NCBI GenBank assembly: GCA_033032175.1
Contig: CM065313.1
Location: 21,062,327-21,126,326, forward strand
Direction of reading: 5' to 3'
From: Saturnia japonica
Taxonomy: Eukaryota > Arthropoda > Insecta > Lepidoptera > Saturniidae
DNA: 64,000 bases
Below are positions 1 to 12,350 of this stretch, piece by piece. Below the pieces are notes generated by a model. The model made no database searches and was not told where the DNA came from. It was given only the letters and a program-made list of their open reading frames with translations. A program made the translations under genes and the position numbers. How positions within the stretch are numbered: position 1 is the first letter of the stretch; the number at the start of each line of letters is the position of its first letter.

Positions 1-660
1 AAATTGTGATAATTTTAGTCCAGAAATAAATATAACAAAGTCACTACATCTTTTAACCTTAGTAAAACAAATAAAGTTACAGGTTGATGCTATACCTAAT
101 AAATACCTAAACACTTAACCGATTTGCCGGAATAATAAGTTCAAAAATTACATTATGCAAGTTTTATTGACGAAAGGATTTCTATTGTAGGGTGGATCAT
201 TACGTGAATGAAGGCGATGTTCCTTTCTGTTATAAGATTTTAGAACTTCACAATATTTTGTTATATCGGCCTGTGCTGGTTATTGCATTGTGTTTTGTTA
301 ATGTAGGATATTAGTCTACAACTCCATAGCTTGGGGTGAAAATATACCAAGCTACCAGCCATACCTAATTGTTCGGACCACTTCTAAATAAATGAAGAAT
401 AGAATTGAGGTTATTAAGGTTCCTCCTTATAGTTGATATTAAAAAAATATATATATGTGGGAGAATAGAACATTCTAACACAGCAACATTTGAGTAATAT
501 AGGTATTTTTAATTTTTTCCTGGCAACAAAAGAGATCTGTCAAGTTGCTTGAACAATGAATATGTGTTTTTACGATTTCGATTATAATTTATAAATATTA
601 AATAAAAGAAGATTTAAAGAATTACAGGATCTTTATTCTGAGCACTTTTGACACACATCC
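1..660. other. AT-rich non-coding DNA, nothing recognised
   Basis: I see no coding frame with recognisable protein character, no terminal repeats and no RNA gene here. A short TA run near 660-676 leads into the G-rich repeat that follows. Confidence 0.5.
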
Positions 661-696
661 CACATATATATATATATTTCACGGGACGCCTGGCAT

Positions 697-880
697 ATGT
701 GCCAAAGGGTGTCCCAACAATTTCCCTGTGGGGGTCCTTTAGGGGTCAGAGGGGCGTTAGTGGTGGAGGGTTGGGGGTCGCGGGTCCTTTCCAAAGGGTG
801 TCCCGACCATTTCCCTGTAGGAGATCCTTGGGGGGTCCAATGGAGGTCGGTGGGTTCCGTGGGGGCTCATTGGGATGTCC
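697..880. repeat. G-rich imperfect tandem repeat, two units of about 89 bp
   Basis: The phrase ccaaagggtgtccc occurs at 702 and again at 791. Each copy is followed by a related stretch (atttccctgt, then a run rich in ggggtcc). The plus strand is very rich in G runs. Open frames cross the segment in two phases, but their composition simply reflects GGG and GGT runs, so I do not call a protein. Confidence 0.7.
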
Positions 881-942
881 GTAGAGTTGCAGTGATTATT
901 TTCATAATTTCATAATTCATAGTACATATATTCCATTGTATA

Positions 943-979
943 GCGTGGCGATAAGTCGCCACGGCCTGTATCGCCACGC
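943..979. repeat. Overlapping inverted repeats built from GTGGCGA
   Basis: GCGTGGCGATA at 943-953 is the exact reverse complement of TATCGCCACGC at 969-979. Inside it, GTGGCGA at 945-951 also pairs with TCGCCAC at 956-962 across a 4-nt loop. The same 7-mer therefore occurs three times in alternating orientation, giving two mutually exclusive hairpins. Function unknown. Confidence 0.75.
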
Positions 980-1740
980 CAACAATCAGGTTTACCTTAC
1001 GCCTATAGATGTTTCACATGAAAAATATAGTAATAAACTGTTTCGTGTATACATAAAAGTAATAACTTTCATACACTATAATTGAAGAGCCATAAACAAA
1101 TGGCACTTTGTGATCATAGCGTTCGCGTCCGTTATATCAACCCCCCTACCTCTAACGTGTACAATTAACATAAAAATATAATTCATAATCACATGATATA
1201 TAGTCAGTCGTAACGACAATGAGTGTAATTTTCCACGCGATAAATCTTATAATAATAATATTTAATGTGAAGCGAAGTGAGGCCAACATTTTGTCGCGCA
1301 CAATAGCGCGAGATTTGACGCGTGCGATCCGCGGTACCGTGTGCACCTTGCCTTTGTTTCGTCCCCTTTCATTTTTATACTATTGTGAGGTGTCGCGAAT
1401 ATTATTTCAAATTATTATTTATTAGAATTACATTCACACAGGCTGGCTGCAACAAGTTCTTCATGTTTTGCAATAATACATAAATGTCTGAGAAAGGACA
1501 TTTTAAAATGAATCGTTTTAAAACGAAAAGATTATAATAGAGATTATAACTTTAAATAGATATTTATGAAGTTGAAGTTTAAATAATATGTAACAATATC
1601 AAGTTTCTTTAATACTTATCAAGCATCTCCTGATCGATTTTTCATCAAAGATTTATCGTCCGACCACGTACTCACATAATGATAAGCAACGATATGGCTA
1701 AAGATTGTAATTTATATTGGATAAGCATATAAGGGCTGGT
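980..1740. other. Non-coding stretch with a GC-richer patch
   Basis: Mostly AT-rich. The patch around 1,260-1,375 is richer in CpG than its surroundings and has no repeat signature I recognise. No gene seen. Confidence 0.4.
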
Positions 1741-1754
1741 TATCGAGTGCAGCT

Positions 1755-1850
1755 AATAGAACATACATAACAGATGTTTGTTGACAGGCTTTGCCTAAAG
1801 GGTAGTAGCTAGCCAGACGGATATCAGAAAACGGCTGTAGCCATTTTGTA
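1755..1850 (+). repeat. Fragment resembling dispersed repeat family A
   Basis: The phrase gggtagtagctagccagacgg matches in outline the 'gagggtggtagcta..caggc' phrase of the clearer copies near 13,860, 19,010 and 25,140. Only the core is preserved. Confidence 0.4.
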
Positions 1851-1978
1851 ACACTAATAAATTGATAATTCAAAAAAGATTAATACAATAAATTTTATGT
1901 ATCCATGGACTTTTATGGTGAATATTTGACTATTAACTTTGAGTGAATCTAACAGTAAAATATTTATCATGAATACAT

Positions 1979-2310
1979 TTGGCATTTAATATTATTCGTT
2001 TATATTATGACGAGTATTCTGAAGAGCTGCTCCAATCCCTTCGTCTCCCTTTCACAACAGAATCACGTGCTGAGCTCCGGGGCCAAAGATTTACGGTAAC
2101 CTACATCTCGGTACAAACAAAAATGTTTTCTTCGTTTTATCTTCGCCGTACTGGTCGCTGTGGATCTTGCCCTCCCTTATACAACATGGAGTCCTTCAAA
2201 CATAACGTAAAGACACATTTAAACAGGCTGGATGAATACTAGATCCCTCGGTGGTCACCATTGTCATCAGATTACACTGTGTCTGTGCTTACCATCAGGT
2301 ACAGCGTAGT
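1979..2310 (+). pseudogene. Probable 3' remnant of a non-LTR retrotransposon
   Basis: An 87-codon frame ends with a pattern common at the C-termini of LINE reverse transcriptases: a short segment ending in SFKHNVKTHLNR just before the stop at 2,240-2,242. The DNA after the stop (tccctcggtggtcaccattgt, then attacactgtg) resembles the tail at 36,869-36,905, supporting a shared 3'UTR family. No reverse transcriptase core is present, so this would be a heavily 5'-truncated copy. The clade cannot be assigned. A chance frame is possible, but the matching UTR phrase argues against it. Confidence 0.45.
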
Positions 2311-2365
2311 CACTAAGCGTACTACGATGAAAAAACTAATTTTTTATTGTCCGAACTATCCTTCA

Positions 2366-2462
2366 GGTCTACTTTTTTTTTTAAACTGACTATACTGTTG
2401 TTAGCCTCAGGGGTCTTGAAGCCGCTGCTGCTTTTACAGCTTCACCGAACTTGGTCTCAGGT
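2366..2462 (-). repeat. Dispersed repeat family B, copy 1
   Basis: A T-run is followed by gactatactgttgttagcctcagggg and tttacagcttcaccg. The same order of words is seen at 9,307-9,440 (T-run, gaccttactgttagcctta, tttacaggtttaccg). The leading T-run reads as a poly-A tail on the minus strand, suggesting a minus-strand SINE or LINE end. Confidence 0.55.
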
Positions 2463-2799
2463 CTACTTTGCTGCTTTTGATTTTATACGACTTAGGTACC
2501 TATAGGTGCATGAGCTATATATGAGTTAAGAGTTATAGTTATAGAGCTCATTTCATTACTGTTATGACAATATGGGCAATATAAACACGTATAATATAAA
2601 TATAGAGACGCGATTTACCAATCATTTACTTCTTTGAGCTATGCCAATACTAATAATATAATCATATTCTTGGACATTAAAATAGACCACATTACAGCAT
2701 GCAATATGCAACATGAAGAAAATAAAAATAGACTAAGATAATTTTAAAAGCTATGAGTTGAAAATGTACATATAGTATAATTATAAGAAATTGCAAACC

Positions 2800-3080
2800 T
2801 TATCGGAGTCGAGACGGAAGCAGTTGTAGAGAATGATAATCGCCAATAGAATCAGTGATTTCCCGTCAACTAGTGGATCGCGGCTCGCGGCCCTCTGTAG
2901 TGCGGACGCGTGCTAGCTGTCGAACTGGGGTGTATCACAAACCGTAGGGTGAGCCGTTGGACAGCAGTTGTGACCGTGATTTTGCACGCTTTGATACGAG
3001 GGATGATCCACTGACGTCATGGGAACGATTGTCGGTGTCAACTCGCTTGAAATCATCCGAGTGGTGGAGGAAGCATTATA
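2800..3080. promoter_or_regulatory. GC-rich island with a TGACGTCA palindrome
   Basis: About 2,810-3,070 is clearly more GC-rich than its flanks and carries no repeat signature that I recognise. It contains the perfect CRE-type palindrome TGACGTCA at 3,012-3,019. A cis-regulatory element or untranslated exon is possible. This is inferred from composition and one motif only. Confidence 0.3.
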
Positions 3081-3504
3081 TTTCTTTAACGTTTTGATTA
3101 TTGTATTATTATTCAGTTCTACATCACACTACAAGCCTTATTTCGTAAGTATTATTGAACGTAGGAGAAATGAGAGGTCCTCTGTTTTATCACAATTTAA
3201 ATGTCGCAATCACAAAAAACACCTCTTTTTTTTTTAATTCGAGCTGTTATCAGCAATGTTATCAAAATACACTTTTGGTTTACTTTATTTTAAATTCCTA
3301 ATTACTGGAAAATAACTAAAATATTTCTATCTCACTTGCTCTTGAACTATTATATAAATAAGAGTTGTTTCGTCAACAACTGAGAACTAAGACTACCGCA
3401 ACCCGAATCTAAGTCAAGATCTTTATAATCGTGAAAGAATTTTAGATTAAAATTTCTAGACTATTAAAAAGAAACATTTGTTATTCTGACGCTTTCTCTT
3501 TAGA

Positions 3505-3725
3505 AATTTCTTTCTAATCGGGGCATTCCGAATGGTAAAATGCCTCCACCCTATAGGAGATCGTAGCCAAATAATCCTGTGTTATTTTCCTGTGGTGAGT
3601 AGGACTACCTGAACTCCTCGGGAAAGGGATGTTCAAGATCTGCAACGCGCTAGTGATTACAAGCGTCCATAGGGCATGGTAACTGCTTACCGTTAGATAG
3701 ACCGTAGGTTTTTTTTAGAAAAAAG
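3505..3725 (+). repeat. Dispersed repeat family C, copy 1
   Basis: The words ctccaccctataggagatcgtagcc, gtgagtagg, gcaacgcgc and ggtaactgcttaccgttag form a repeat seen widely in lepidopteran DNA, usually near an A-rich or T-rich end. A second, shorter copy is at 27,225-27,345 (ctccaccctacagaagaccgcagcc, gtgagtagg, ggccgtatgctt). It is probably the 3' region of a LINE or SINE. Confidence 0.6.
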
Positions 3726-6299
3726 AAATGCCATTAAGTTCAATATTTAGGATCTTAATTAGTCTCCTGAATGATTTTTTTAGCAATTTGCGTATATTTA
3801 CTTATTATAATATAATAACTACACTAACATAGTGTATGTTAAGTCTATGTTAAAACTATTACCAGCAGATGGTGAAGGAAACCATTTCTGGGACACTAGT
3901 ATAATAGGAAATTTTATTTTACTAAATTAGGCGCGCAAAATTTGTGGACAAACGCAGCTTTGGTTTTTCTAATCTTTATATAGGTAGTATAGAAAACGTT
4001 GTAAATGATTATAAGGTTAAGTGTTCTTGAATGGTGGAATATTTTCTAATAATCAACTGGCGTATTTCAGTCAACAGTTAATAACCATAATACCTTAAAA
4101 AACAAACAATTTCCCTTTAATATAATAATTATATAAAGGGTACAAAGAGATTTGATAACGAAACTGATGAAATTCACATGAACCAGTGACAGAGCTATAT
4201 TTCTTTACAAATTCAATTGTAACCCCTCACTGTAGCCATGATTATTAAATAGTTATGGGCATAATATTTTGTAGCATCATATATGAGGATATCAAACACG
4301 TTAATACATAAAAATGTATGCGAATTCAACACCATCAAGCATTTATAAGGCTTTGCAAATAACATGTTTGGTTGACAATTTGTAAAGATAAATGTAAACA
4401 TAAGAAACCCTTCCTTTTTACTACAATAATATGTCATGAAATTAGTTTAATAATTCGTCATGGTCATTATCATATCATTAATTACTTCTAAGTAGATAAT
4501 GAAGGTATAAGTGTCCTACAAGGTACACACCTAATCCTTATCATTATATACCAAATCATGGCCTCTCTGTCTCCGTCATATTTCCTCCCCAAACAAGCAT
4601 CACAGACCCTTCGAAATATTAAATTAACATAAACACAGAACAGTGAATCGCGGATCAAATCGTGAAGACGAATCTATCTTTTGGAAACCGTTAATTTGGG
4701 AATCTCAGCCCTTTGCTACAAAGGGCCCTGTTATTAGTGGATGAATGCTCGAGTAAGTGTGTTAGGAACCTTTATCTCGAACATTCGAGGAAATATTTGA
4801 TTTTGAATTCTGTACAAAGGTGTTGATTCACCTTCAGTTACTTCGAGTGTGTTTTGATTGAATTTTGATATTTCCTCGAAATTGATTATGTTTATTTTAG
4901 TCGTGTGTTTGGATTTACCCTCTGTTATTGTTATTATTACGATATACTTATTATTACATTAAATACCTACTTGAAATAGGAGGATTTTTGCAAGATAACA
5001 GATGAATTTAAAAAAAAAAACCTTTTTTTTTTCTCTGTAGATAAATCGTATAGTTGTAATGGTTAAACTAAATTTATATGTTTGTGGTCTTGACCATGGG
5101 CGTAGCTAAGATTGTGGCTGGAGGGAATGGGGATTTTGGAGACAAGGATAAATACTAATGATAAGTTTTTTTAATGTTAAACTTGGCAATATGACTCTAC
5201 AACACCTGATGATAAATATAATACTGGCCTGCTGTAATTCCTCTTCATACCTTGTTTATTTGTTTGGAGCGAAATCGTTGAAGAGAAGAACGTTCTACAT
5301 CCTCAAAATTACCACGCATAACCATCTTTCTTGACGGTAACAGCTGAAATATATGTGTTGAACGTTTAATCTATTAGAAGCAGCCCGACTGTACCTATTT
5401 AGTATCGCTTATGGCTTCTTCATACATATTCTAGTATTTTTGGTTTGGTAGTGTGAGCGGAACAACTAGTCTAAGTTTAACGTAAAATCATGACTTTATA
5501 TCAACACCAGGAAATGTTTTTGTTAAACTCTAATCTGAAATACAATATAAATTAATTAGATACATTAATATTGTTAATGATGATATAAAAAAGTTTGATG
5601 TATATATTCATTCCCCTAACGCTAGTCGTAAATGAGTGATTAATAAAATTTTCACTGAGGCCACTAAGCTTGTCTCCGCAGAGATATAAAATTTCAATAA
5701 CACATAAGGTAGAAACATAACCGTAAAAGCCTCGAGTGGTTGTTTTGTTACATAATAAAGTATAATGGATAACTCGTTGTTTTATGATCTTTTTGGGAAT
5801 TATTTAAACGTGTTGTGTTGTTTCCAATTTTTGTATTGCAATATGTAATTAATTTTATTTATATAAAATGTATGTAAATATAAAAATGGTTTCCTCTTTA
5901 TCGGTGATGGACATAATAATAAGACCATACTAAACTGCAAAAAACAATACATACTAAATGAAAACAGAAAGAGAAACATCATAGAATTTAGAAGCATTTA
6001 AAATCTGAATTGTATCAAAAGATATTTAAAAAATGTTGTATTACACCGGTGAAATAGACAGTCAGCTTCAAACTCGTGTGGATATTCCAATATCAATTGT
6101 AAAATTAGTAGAGTTAGTTAATTTAGACATAACATAGCTGTAAATTTTAATATTTCCTGATATTTTCCAAGTAGGTGAATACAAAATAAGCAACAGTATC
6201 CAACCATAAAACCCAAATGAAACACATTGATTTATAATACTTCATTTTTATAGGATCCTTAATAAAAAATTTATAAATCATTAGAATAATACGTGAAAC
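3726..6299. other. AT-rich non-coding DNA, nothing recognised
   Basis: No frame with protein-like character, no paired termini and no RNA gene was found. Short poly-T and poly-A tracts occur near 5,010-5,030. Confidence 0.45.
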
Positions 6300-6636
6300 A
6301 AAAACTTTTTACGCCTTCTTACGAAAATTGTGCGGCCGGAAGTTTGCGATATTTGTCGTGGTTAAAGTTTATATGGAGAAGGAGTGCAGAAAGCTAAAAT
6401 TTATCCATAATATCGGTTCCTATATATTAAATAAAATAAATTAATACTACGAATCCTAAACCGACCAGTACCACTGAACTTAGACCCCCCAAAATATTGA
6501 CATTGTCACTCAATAAAAAGTGACAGCAAGTGATTTAATATTCATTGTATAGATTCATACTGCAAATGTCAAACAGAAAATAGTCTATGATTAAAAAGTC
6601 ACTGGTCGAATTTCGATCATTGGGCGACCGCTAGTA
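6300..6636 (+). mobile_element. Dispersed repeat family E, plus copy (Helitron-like 3' end)
   Basis: This segment matches 8,452-8,792 in reverse complement over its length: aaaactttttacgcc, ggttaaagtttatatgg, then ccaaaatattgacattgtcactc, to the end at gaccgctag followed by T. Both copies end in CTAG next to T, as expected of a Helitron 3' terminus. I could not define a 5' TC end, so the class is tentative. Confidence 0.55.
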
Positions 6637-8451
6637 TATATAAAAACGTTACAAAATAAGTATGAAAATATGTGTGAAACCACGAATACAATCTGTTGCT
6701 GAAAATATGAAAGTAGACTCGATCAAACCTTGAACTTCCAAACGTACCTACTGGTTAAGCACTCAAGGACTCTCACTAAACATTGCAACAAACGCGCTGA
6801 AATGACATTTTATTGACGGAATAAAAGTGCATATATAAATTTTATGGTGTATAAACGGGATATTTCTGAAATTTTATGAGGCTCGCACGGGCTCGGTACT
6901 CGACGCGGGCGCAATCCACGTGGTGTACAGCTAGTTGACTAACGCTCGATGTGCAATCTGTATAAATTTAATAATATACATACACGAATAGTAACAAAAT
7001 CGGCTGTCGACAAAGAAAGACATCGTGAAGAAACCTGCTTTGCATATTAAAAATATTTTGTGGGCAAATACAGAAAAATCATTAACAGAGTTTAAAAGTT
7101 TAAACGAGTCTTTAAAATTGTCTGTATCTTGGGCTTGCGAAGTATTTATACTCTTCGTGAAGGCGCTTCTACTCTGCAGTTGGATATTTACAGATTGGTT
7201 ATAACCATAAATAACTCCTGGTAAAATCTATCACTAAATAAGTAAGCCATCTGTTGTCATTTCGATGTGTAACAGCCAATCAATCTATGCTAAACTAAAA
7301 TACCGCTAGCAATCAAATACATTGCTGCATCAAAACTATCAGTGTACTGCAATCATTGTGTAAAATTTTCGATGCATATTTTATTCTCCCATATAGTGTA
7401 TAAACAGTACAATATAACTTCGACACTAAGATATGAAAAACTAAGATCCCATCTGGGATCAACAATAACCTCCGCGGAACTCTCTTGGCATTAGGTACTG
7501 TAACGGTCTTTAATCCCTTCACATTATCTCAATCTCTCCTTCACCTATTTTTTCTAATTCGTTGTTGTGCAAGTGAAGCTGAATACATGATATATTAGAA
7601 TAGAAATAAACTAATGACGGTTAGGTAGGTATAATTTGTTTAGGTGTGTGATGACGTCACTCCATCATGCTATCAAGTCGGAGGGGGTGGGCAGTACTGC
7701 CAGTGACGCTCGGCGCATTAGTGCCGTGACAAACGACGATTTTATGCAAACCCGGGCACGCGCCCTGCCACCGACATATTCCTTCCAATGCTAGTGTTGT
7801 GACATCCATAGACAACTATCACTATTAGGTAATTTAATTTCATTATTGATGTTCGACTGAAAGAATGCGGCAATTAAATACTGTGTAATTTTAAATGTTG
7901 AAATAAAACCTATTTTAGAACAAGGAAAAACTGTGGTTAACCAGAGATCACAAACATAATATAATTTTTTATAGTTGTGTAGTACATAAATTGATAATCG
8001 TCAAGAAACGACAAAAAATTTTTATTTCTAGTCTATTGAATTTAACTATTATCTACCCAGTGGAGATACCAGCTTAAGATACTACAGTCCTACTGTCCTG
8101 GCTGCACAGTACCTAGCCTACCTACTTATTATACACAGAATTCAAATCACCCTTAATACATCACCTGATTACCAAACTTTTCCTATCTTTTGGCTTACGG
8201 CCAATGATACTGGGTTAATCCATTGACCGTCTTTTCATTTTGCATATTCTTTTATAAGTCGATATCGATGAATATTATACAAGAGATTTGTTCCCAGATA
8301 ATTTTTAAACTATCGATATTATATACCGCATCACTACTAAATACTCGTAATATTCAAATGTGTAGTTTAGGAGTTTTAGGTGAACAGATATTTGTACAAA
8401 TTCATACACAACGAGTTATGTGGCTCAACGTACTTACAATTACTAATTAAT
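6637..8451. other. Non-coding stretch with GC-richer patches and a CRE palindrome
   Basis: Patches at about 6,880-6,950 and 7,640-7,800 are GC-richer. The second contains GTGATGACGTCAC, whose core TGACGTCA lies at 7,652-7,659. No gene or terminal repeat seen. Confidence 0.35.
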
Positions 8452-8792
8452 TTAATACTAGCTGTCACCCAATTATTGAAATTCAACCAGCGACTTTTTA
8501 ATCATAAACTATTCTATGTTTGCCATTTGCAGTATGAACCTAAACAATGAATATTATATCACTTGCGGTCACTTTTCATTGAGTGAAAATGTCAATATTT
8601 TGGAGGTCTAAGTTCAAAGGCAATGGTCGGGTTAGTATTCACAGTATTAATTTATTTTATTTAATATATTAGTAACAGATATTATAGATACATTTTAGCT
8701 TTTTGTACTCCATCTCCATATAAACTTTAACCATGCCAAATCTCACATTCTTCCATGCACGCTATACGCTTAAAAGGGGGTAGAAAGTTTTT
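8452..8792 (-). mobile_element. Dispersed repeat family E, minus copy
   Basis: Reverse-complement counterpart of 6,300-6,636. It begins with actagctgtcaccc, which on the minus strand reads as a CTAG-T Helitron-like end, and extends through the tttggaggtctaagttc and catataaactttaacca segments shared with the plus copy. Confidence 0.55.
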
Positions 8793-9306
8793 ACTTCATG
8801 TATTAATATAATGATGATGTTGATAAGGAAGAATCGATCTTCATCGAGATAACCCATCTTTGATATCTGGTGACAGGACACTCTTGTACGGCTGGGTCAC
8901 GATTCTAAAACAAATATGGAAAAAAACACTGAGATACTAGATACAAAAAAAATTTAGTCCGGGCTGTCCGCATTGTGAATAATGCAGAATTGCAGACGTT
9001 ACTATTTAGAACAGCTTTAGATATAACTTAGAGACATTGCTTGGCAAGAATTGTTTGGCCTTATGCTATCTATCATCTTCCTTCCATTATAGAAAGACGC
9101 AGCCTTGCCAACGGACCTTAAGCTACAGAGTAGTACTAATCACAGCACAAACAAAGAAGTTTGCTGAATTTTACCTTTCCCTTACCGTGCAGATGTGGTG
9201 ATCTACCAGCCATCGTGTTCCCTCCCTCCTGTGATTCCTTCCAACGAGGCGTAAACAAGGATTTCAGCAAGCCGGTGTGACATCGCTGAAATTTGTGTCA
9301 CCGACG

Positions 9307-9440
9307 GGTTTTTTTTTTTCGATCTGACCTTACTGTTAGCCTTAAGGGCCCTAGCCAAAAACAAAGCAGCTTATAGATTTTACAGGTTTACCGGGCTTGG
9401 GGGCGAGTGCTTAAGGCCAAGTGGTCGGACCTCGGCTTGG
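9307..9440 (-). repeat. Dispersed repeat family B, copy 2
   Basis: Starts with a T-run (9,309-9,319), then gatctgaccttactgttagcc and a GC-rich body. It matches 2,366-2,462 in word order. Read on the minus strand it ends in poly-A, suggesting retrotransposition. Confidence 0.55.
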
Positions 9441-12291
9441 GCTGTTGCCGCAATTGCAATGAAGTCGCGATCTGACTAATTCCCTATCCGTAAAAGTCAC
9501 CGACGGTCACCGTTGTTTATGGACAGTACCTTACTATCGGGTGCTGTACCTACAATCATTTTGCCAAGCTAGTATAAAAAAAATCTAAAAGAATTATGAC
9601 AAAAGTCTGTTAATACAAACTATAGACGTAATGCTTTGCCGAGTGGCTGTAAGCCATTTGATAGAAAAATAATCAGATTACATTTTGAATTTTCGTAAAT
9701 GAGTATCGCGTACAATGAAGCGTTGCAAGTATGACCGTAATATTAATCAGTGTAGGGTAACAAGGTTACCGGGACATAATCGGACCGTCCCGGCGGGGTG
9801 CCGGACACTTTATTAGATTGTCGCCCTAACCTGCCGGGATGGATATTGCAAAAAACAGTATTAAATATTATATATAGTTAGAATAACGTTACAATGTTTT
9901 TGTTATATCGATGTGTTGATAGTTCAGTGTCTGTTATATATTTGGAGTCCACGTCGAACGACATGAGTACGTAATCTTTACTTGAGCTTTAGGTAAATTA
10001 TGAAATCGTATCACTGAACACTTTCTGACCTCAAAACCAAAATTAAAAGTCTTCTTCAAATCTTCTTATAAAGTTTAGTTTGTCACCATTATCAGATTTT
10101 TCAACAACTATTACCAAATCTAAGATGGAGGTCGAACGCTGGACTAAATTAACGAATATGTTTAGTGTAGTTTTGTGAGTTCACACGCGGTAGAAATGGA
10201 ACTTCCCTCTCTCTCCCTCTCTTTGTATATATTCGAGTACATTAAGAACAGACGAAGGACAGGGAAACTATTGAAAAACGCATTCTATCTCATTCACTCA
10301 CAGCCTAACACCTATATATATACATTTATAGCTATCTCTTTTTCGTTTCATAAAATTCAATTTATACCATCCCAAAAGAAGTTTCACTTCAAATAAATTA
10401 ACCATTATCTATGTTCATACGCAATTTGTTTCAACAGGAAATAATCTATATTATTATTATTCAAAGAAAGCTTTAATAGACCCTGGTTTACGACCTAAGA
10501 CTATTACTTATCGAGACAAATCCAACAAATCTAAACACAACGAAGATATCTCATTTTGTCGAGGCGTTGCTATGGCCAGCATCCGGGTCCATCATCAGCT
10601 CAGCACAATAAATGTTATTCTTTTATTTTTATCGAAGTTACACAAGCATTCTGTACAGCTCAAACAGTTAAACGAGAGCAGTTACAATTTTAATTGCAAG
10701 ATTTGACTTATATTATACATACCTAGTTATATGAAAGCTTCTAAAAAAAAACTGAATATCTCTTTTTGAATTCGTCAAAATCAACAAAACAATAATTCCC
10801 GTATGCAGCACGTCACGTAGGGTAACAACAAAGCCGATTCCGACCTGACCGAACCGTTACAGTAGTGTTCAAAAAGTCGCCCGCACCTTTGCCCGCTCCC
10901 CCTCGTCCCGCGAACAATAAATTACTCTCTCAATGATTTTTAGTCCGTGCGACACGCTCGTATGATTTATAACTGAAGCAAACAATGCTCGCCGGTTACG
11001 GTTATGAAATCCGTGAACACGGCCAGTTGTACTCGTCTAGTGTATGGCGTTGTTTTGTACTATTATAATTATTACTCAGCATGGACACACAATGTAGTTT
11101 TACTGCTATAACTATTCAGTATGACGGTTATATCACAAGTTAATTAATGTACTTTACGTTCTCATTATAAATGTGGAATTTAAAAATAATCATACTTCAA
11201 AATAACTTGAACGATGTTATGAAGGATCAAAATTAATTGATTAGATACATCAAAGTTAAATACCGTTTTGACTCCTCTCCGCTTTTGTAACACATCTTTT
11301 AAAATCCTACAATCTAACACACACGATAAAAAGACAGGTTTCATATTTCTTTTTGTGGTACAATAATTTATTCCAAGAATTCCTTCTTTCAACCTTTTTG
11401 TATCACTACAGTAAGCTTAGTTTTATTTTAACTCCAGAAATCATATATATTTTTTAAGAAATTTATTTTACTGTTCTGCTTTTATAATTCCAAATTTATA
11501 TAGTTTTATAGTTTTAATGACTGTAACACTACTATTAAAAAAATTCAATATTGTACTGTCAGCCTTTTTGTGCATATTATAATTATTTAAACATATTAAT
11601 TCAATGGCTGTGTATAATCTAGATAAATAAAAAATCTTTGTACTGAATGACGTAAAACTCTCTCGTCGATAAATTCACGAATCAAAACAACAATATATTT
11701 AGTACAGGATAAGAAATCATCATTAGAGTTGAGCAGCGAGGGATCATGAAATACATTTGAGTCATTACTTTCGCGACATTGACTCCTCAGCACGTAACGT
11801 CAATAAAAACACGCAGGGACCTCCCGCCACGATGTTTATTTTGTCGCACGGCGTCCTGCACCCCTTGCCAAGGTATTATAATTAAGCTCATTTGTTATTT
11901 TTACTTTGTACGCGGTACGCGCAGGCGCGATAAGCCGAAGCGCATAGGTGCATCATTAAAAGCCGGTTTTTTGATGCGCACGCGACTCGGGCCCGCATTA
12001 TCTTTTTATCGTAGCACCCCATGCTCACGGATTACCGTTGCTTGCAGGGGTTTGCAATTTCTAAGTAGATTTTTACAAATAAATTCTTACAAGCGCTTAG
12101 ACAGTTTGTCATATAAGGAAATATCGTCTAGCATTCACCAATAATGGTTTATGATAATATTTCTTAATAAATAGCTAATAAAATTATTCTGTGTCATATA
12201 ATACATTAAATTAAGGAATATGGTCTACTTCATCCATTAAACAAACTTGTTTCCGCAGATCCTGTCATTTGTCCCTTTTACCTGAACTTAA

Positions 12292-12294
<3 letters not shown>
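9441..12294. other. Non-coding stretch with GC-richer islands
   Basis: GC-rich patches occur at about 9,760-9,840, 10,800-11,040 and 11,770-12,050 within AT-rich DNA. They have no repeat signature that I recognise. A 121-codon frame at 11,779-12,144 has no recognisable domain and a composition consistent with chance. These islands are candidates for conserved non-coding sequence, nothing more. Confidence 0.35.

Positions 12295-12347
<53 letters not shown>
12295..12347. repeat. (AT)n microsatellite
   Basis: An uninterrupted AT dinucleotide run of about 53 bp. Confidence 0.95.

Positions 12348-12350
<3 letters not shown>

Noticed and set aside
648..915. Two overlapping open frames in the G-rich repeat
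   Set aside because: Both phases are open because GGG/GGT runs lack stop codons; residues are mostly Gly, Val and Arg without a motif.
11779..12144. 121-codon open frame
   Set aside because: No recognisable domain. It lies across a GC-rich patch where stops are rarer, and its mixed Cys/Arg/Leu composition looks random.
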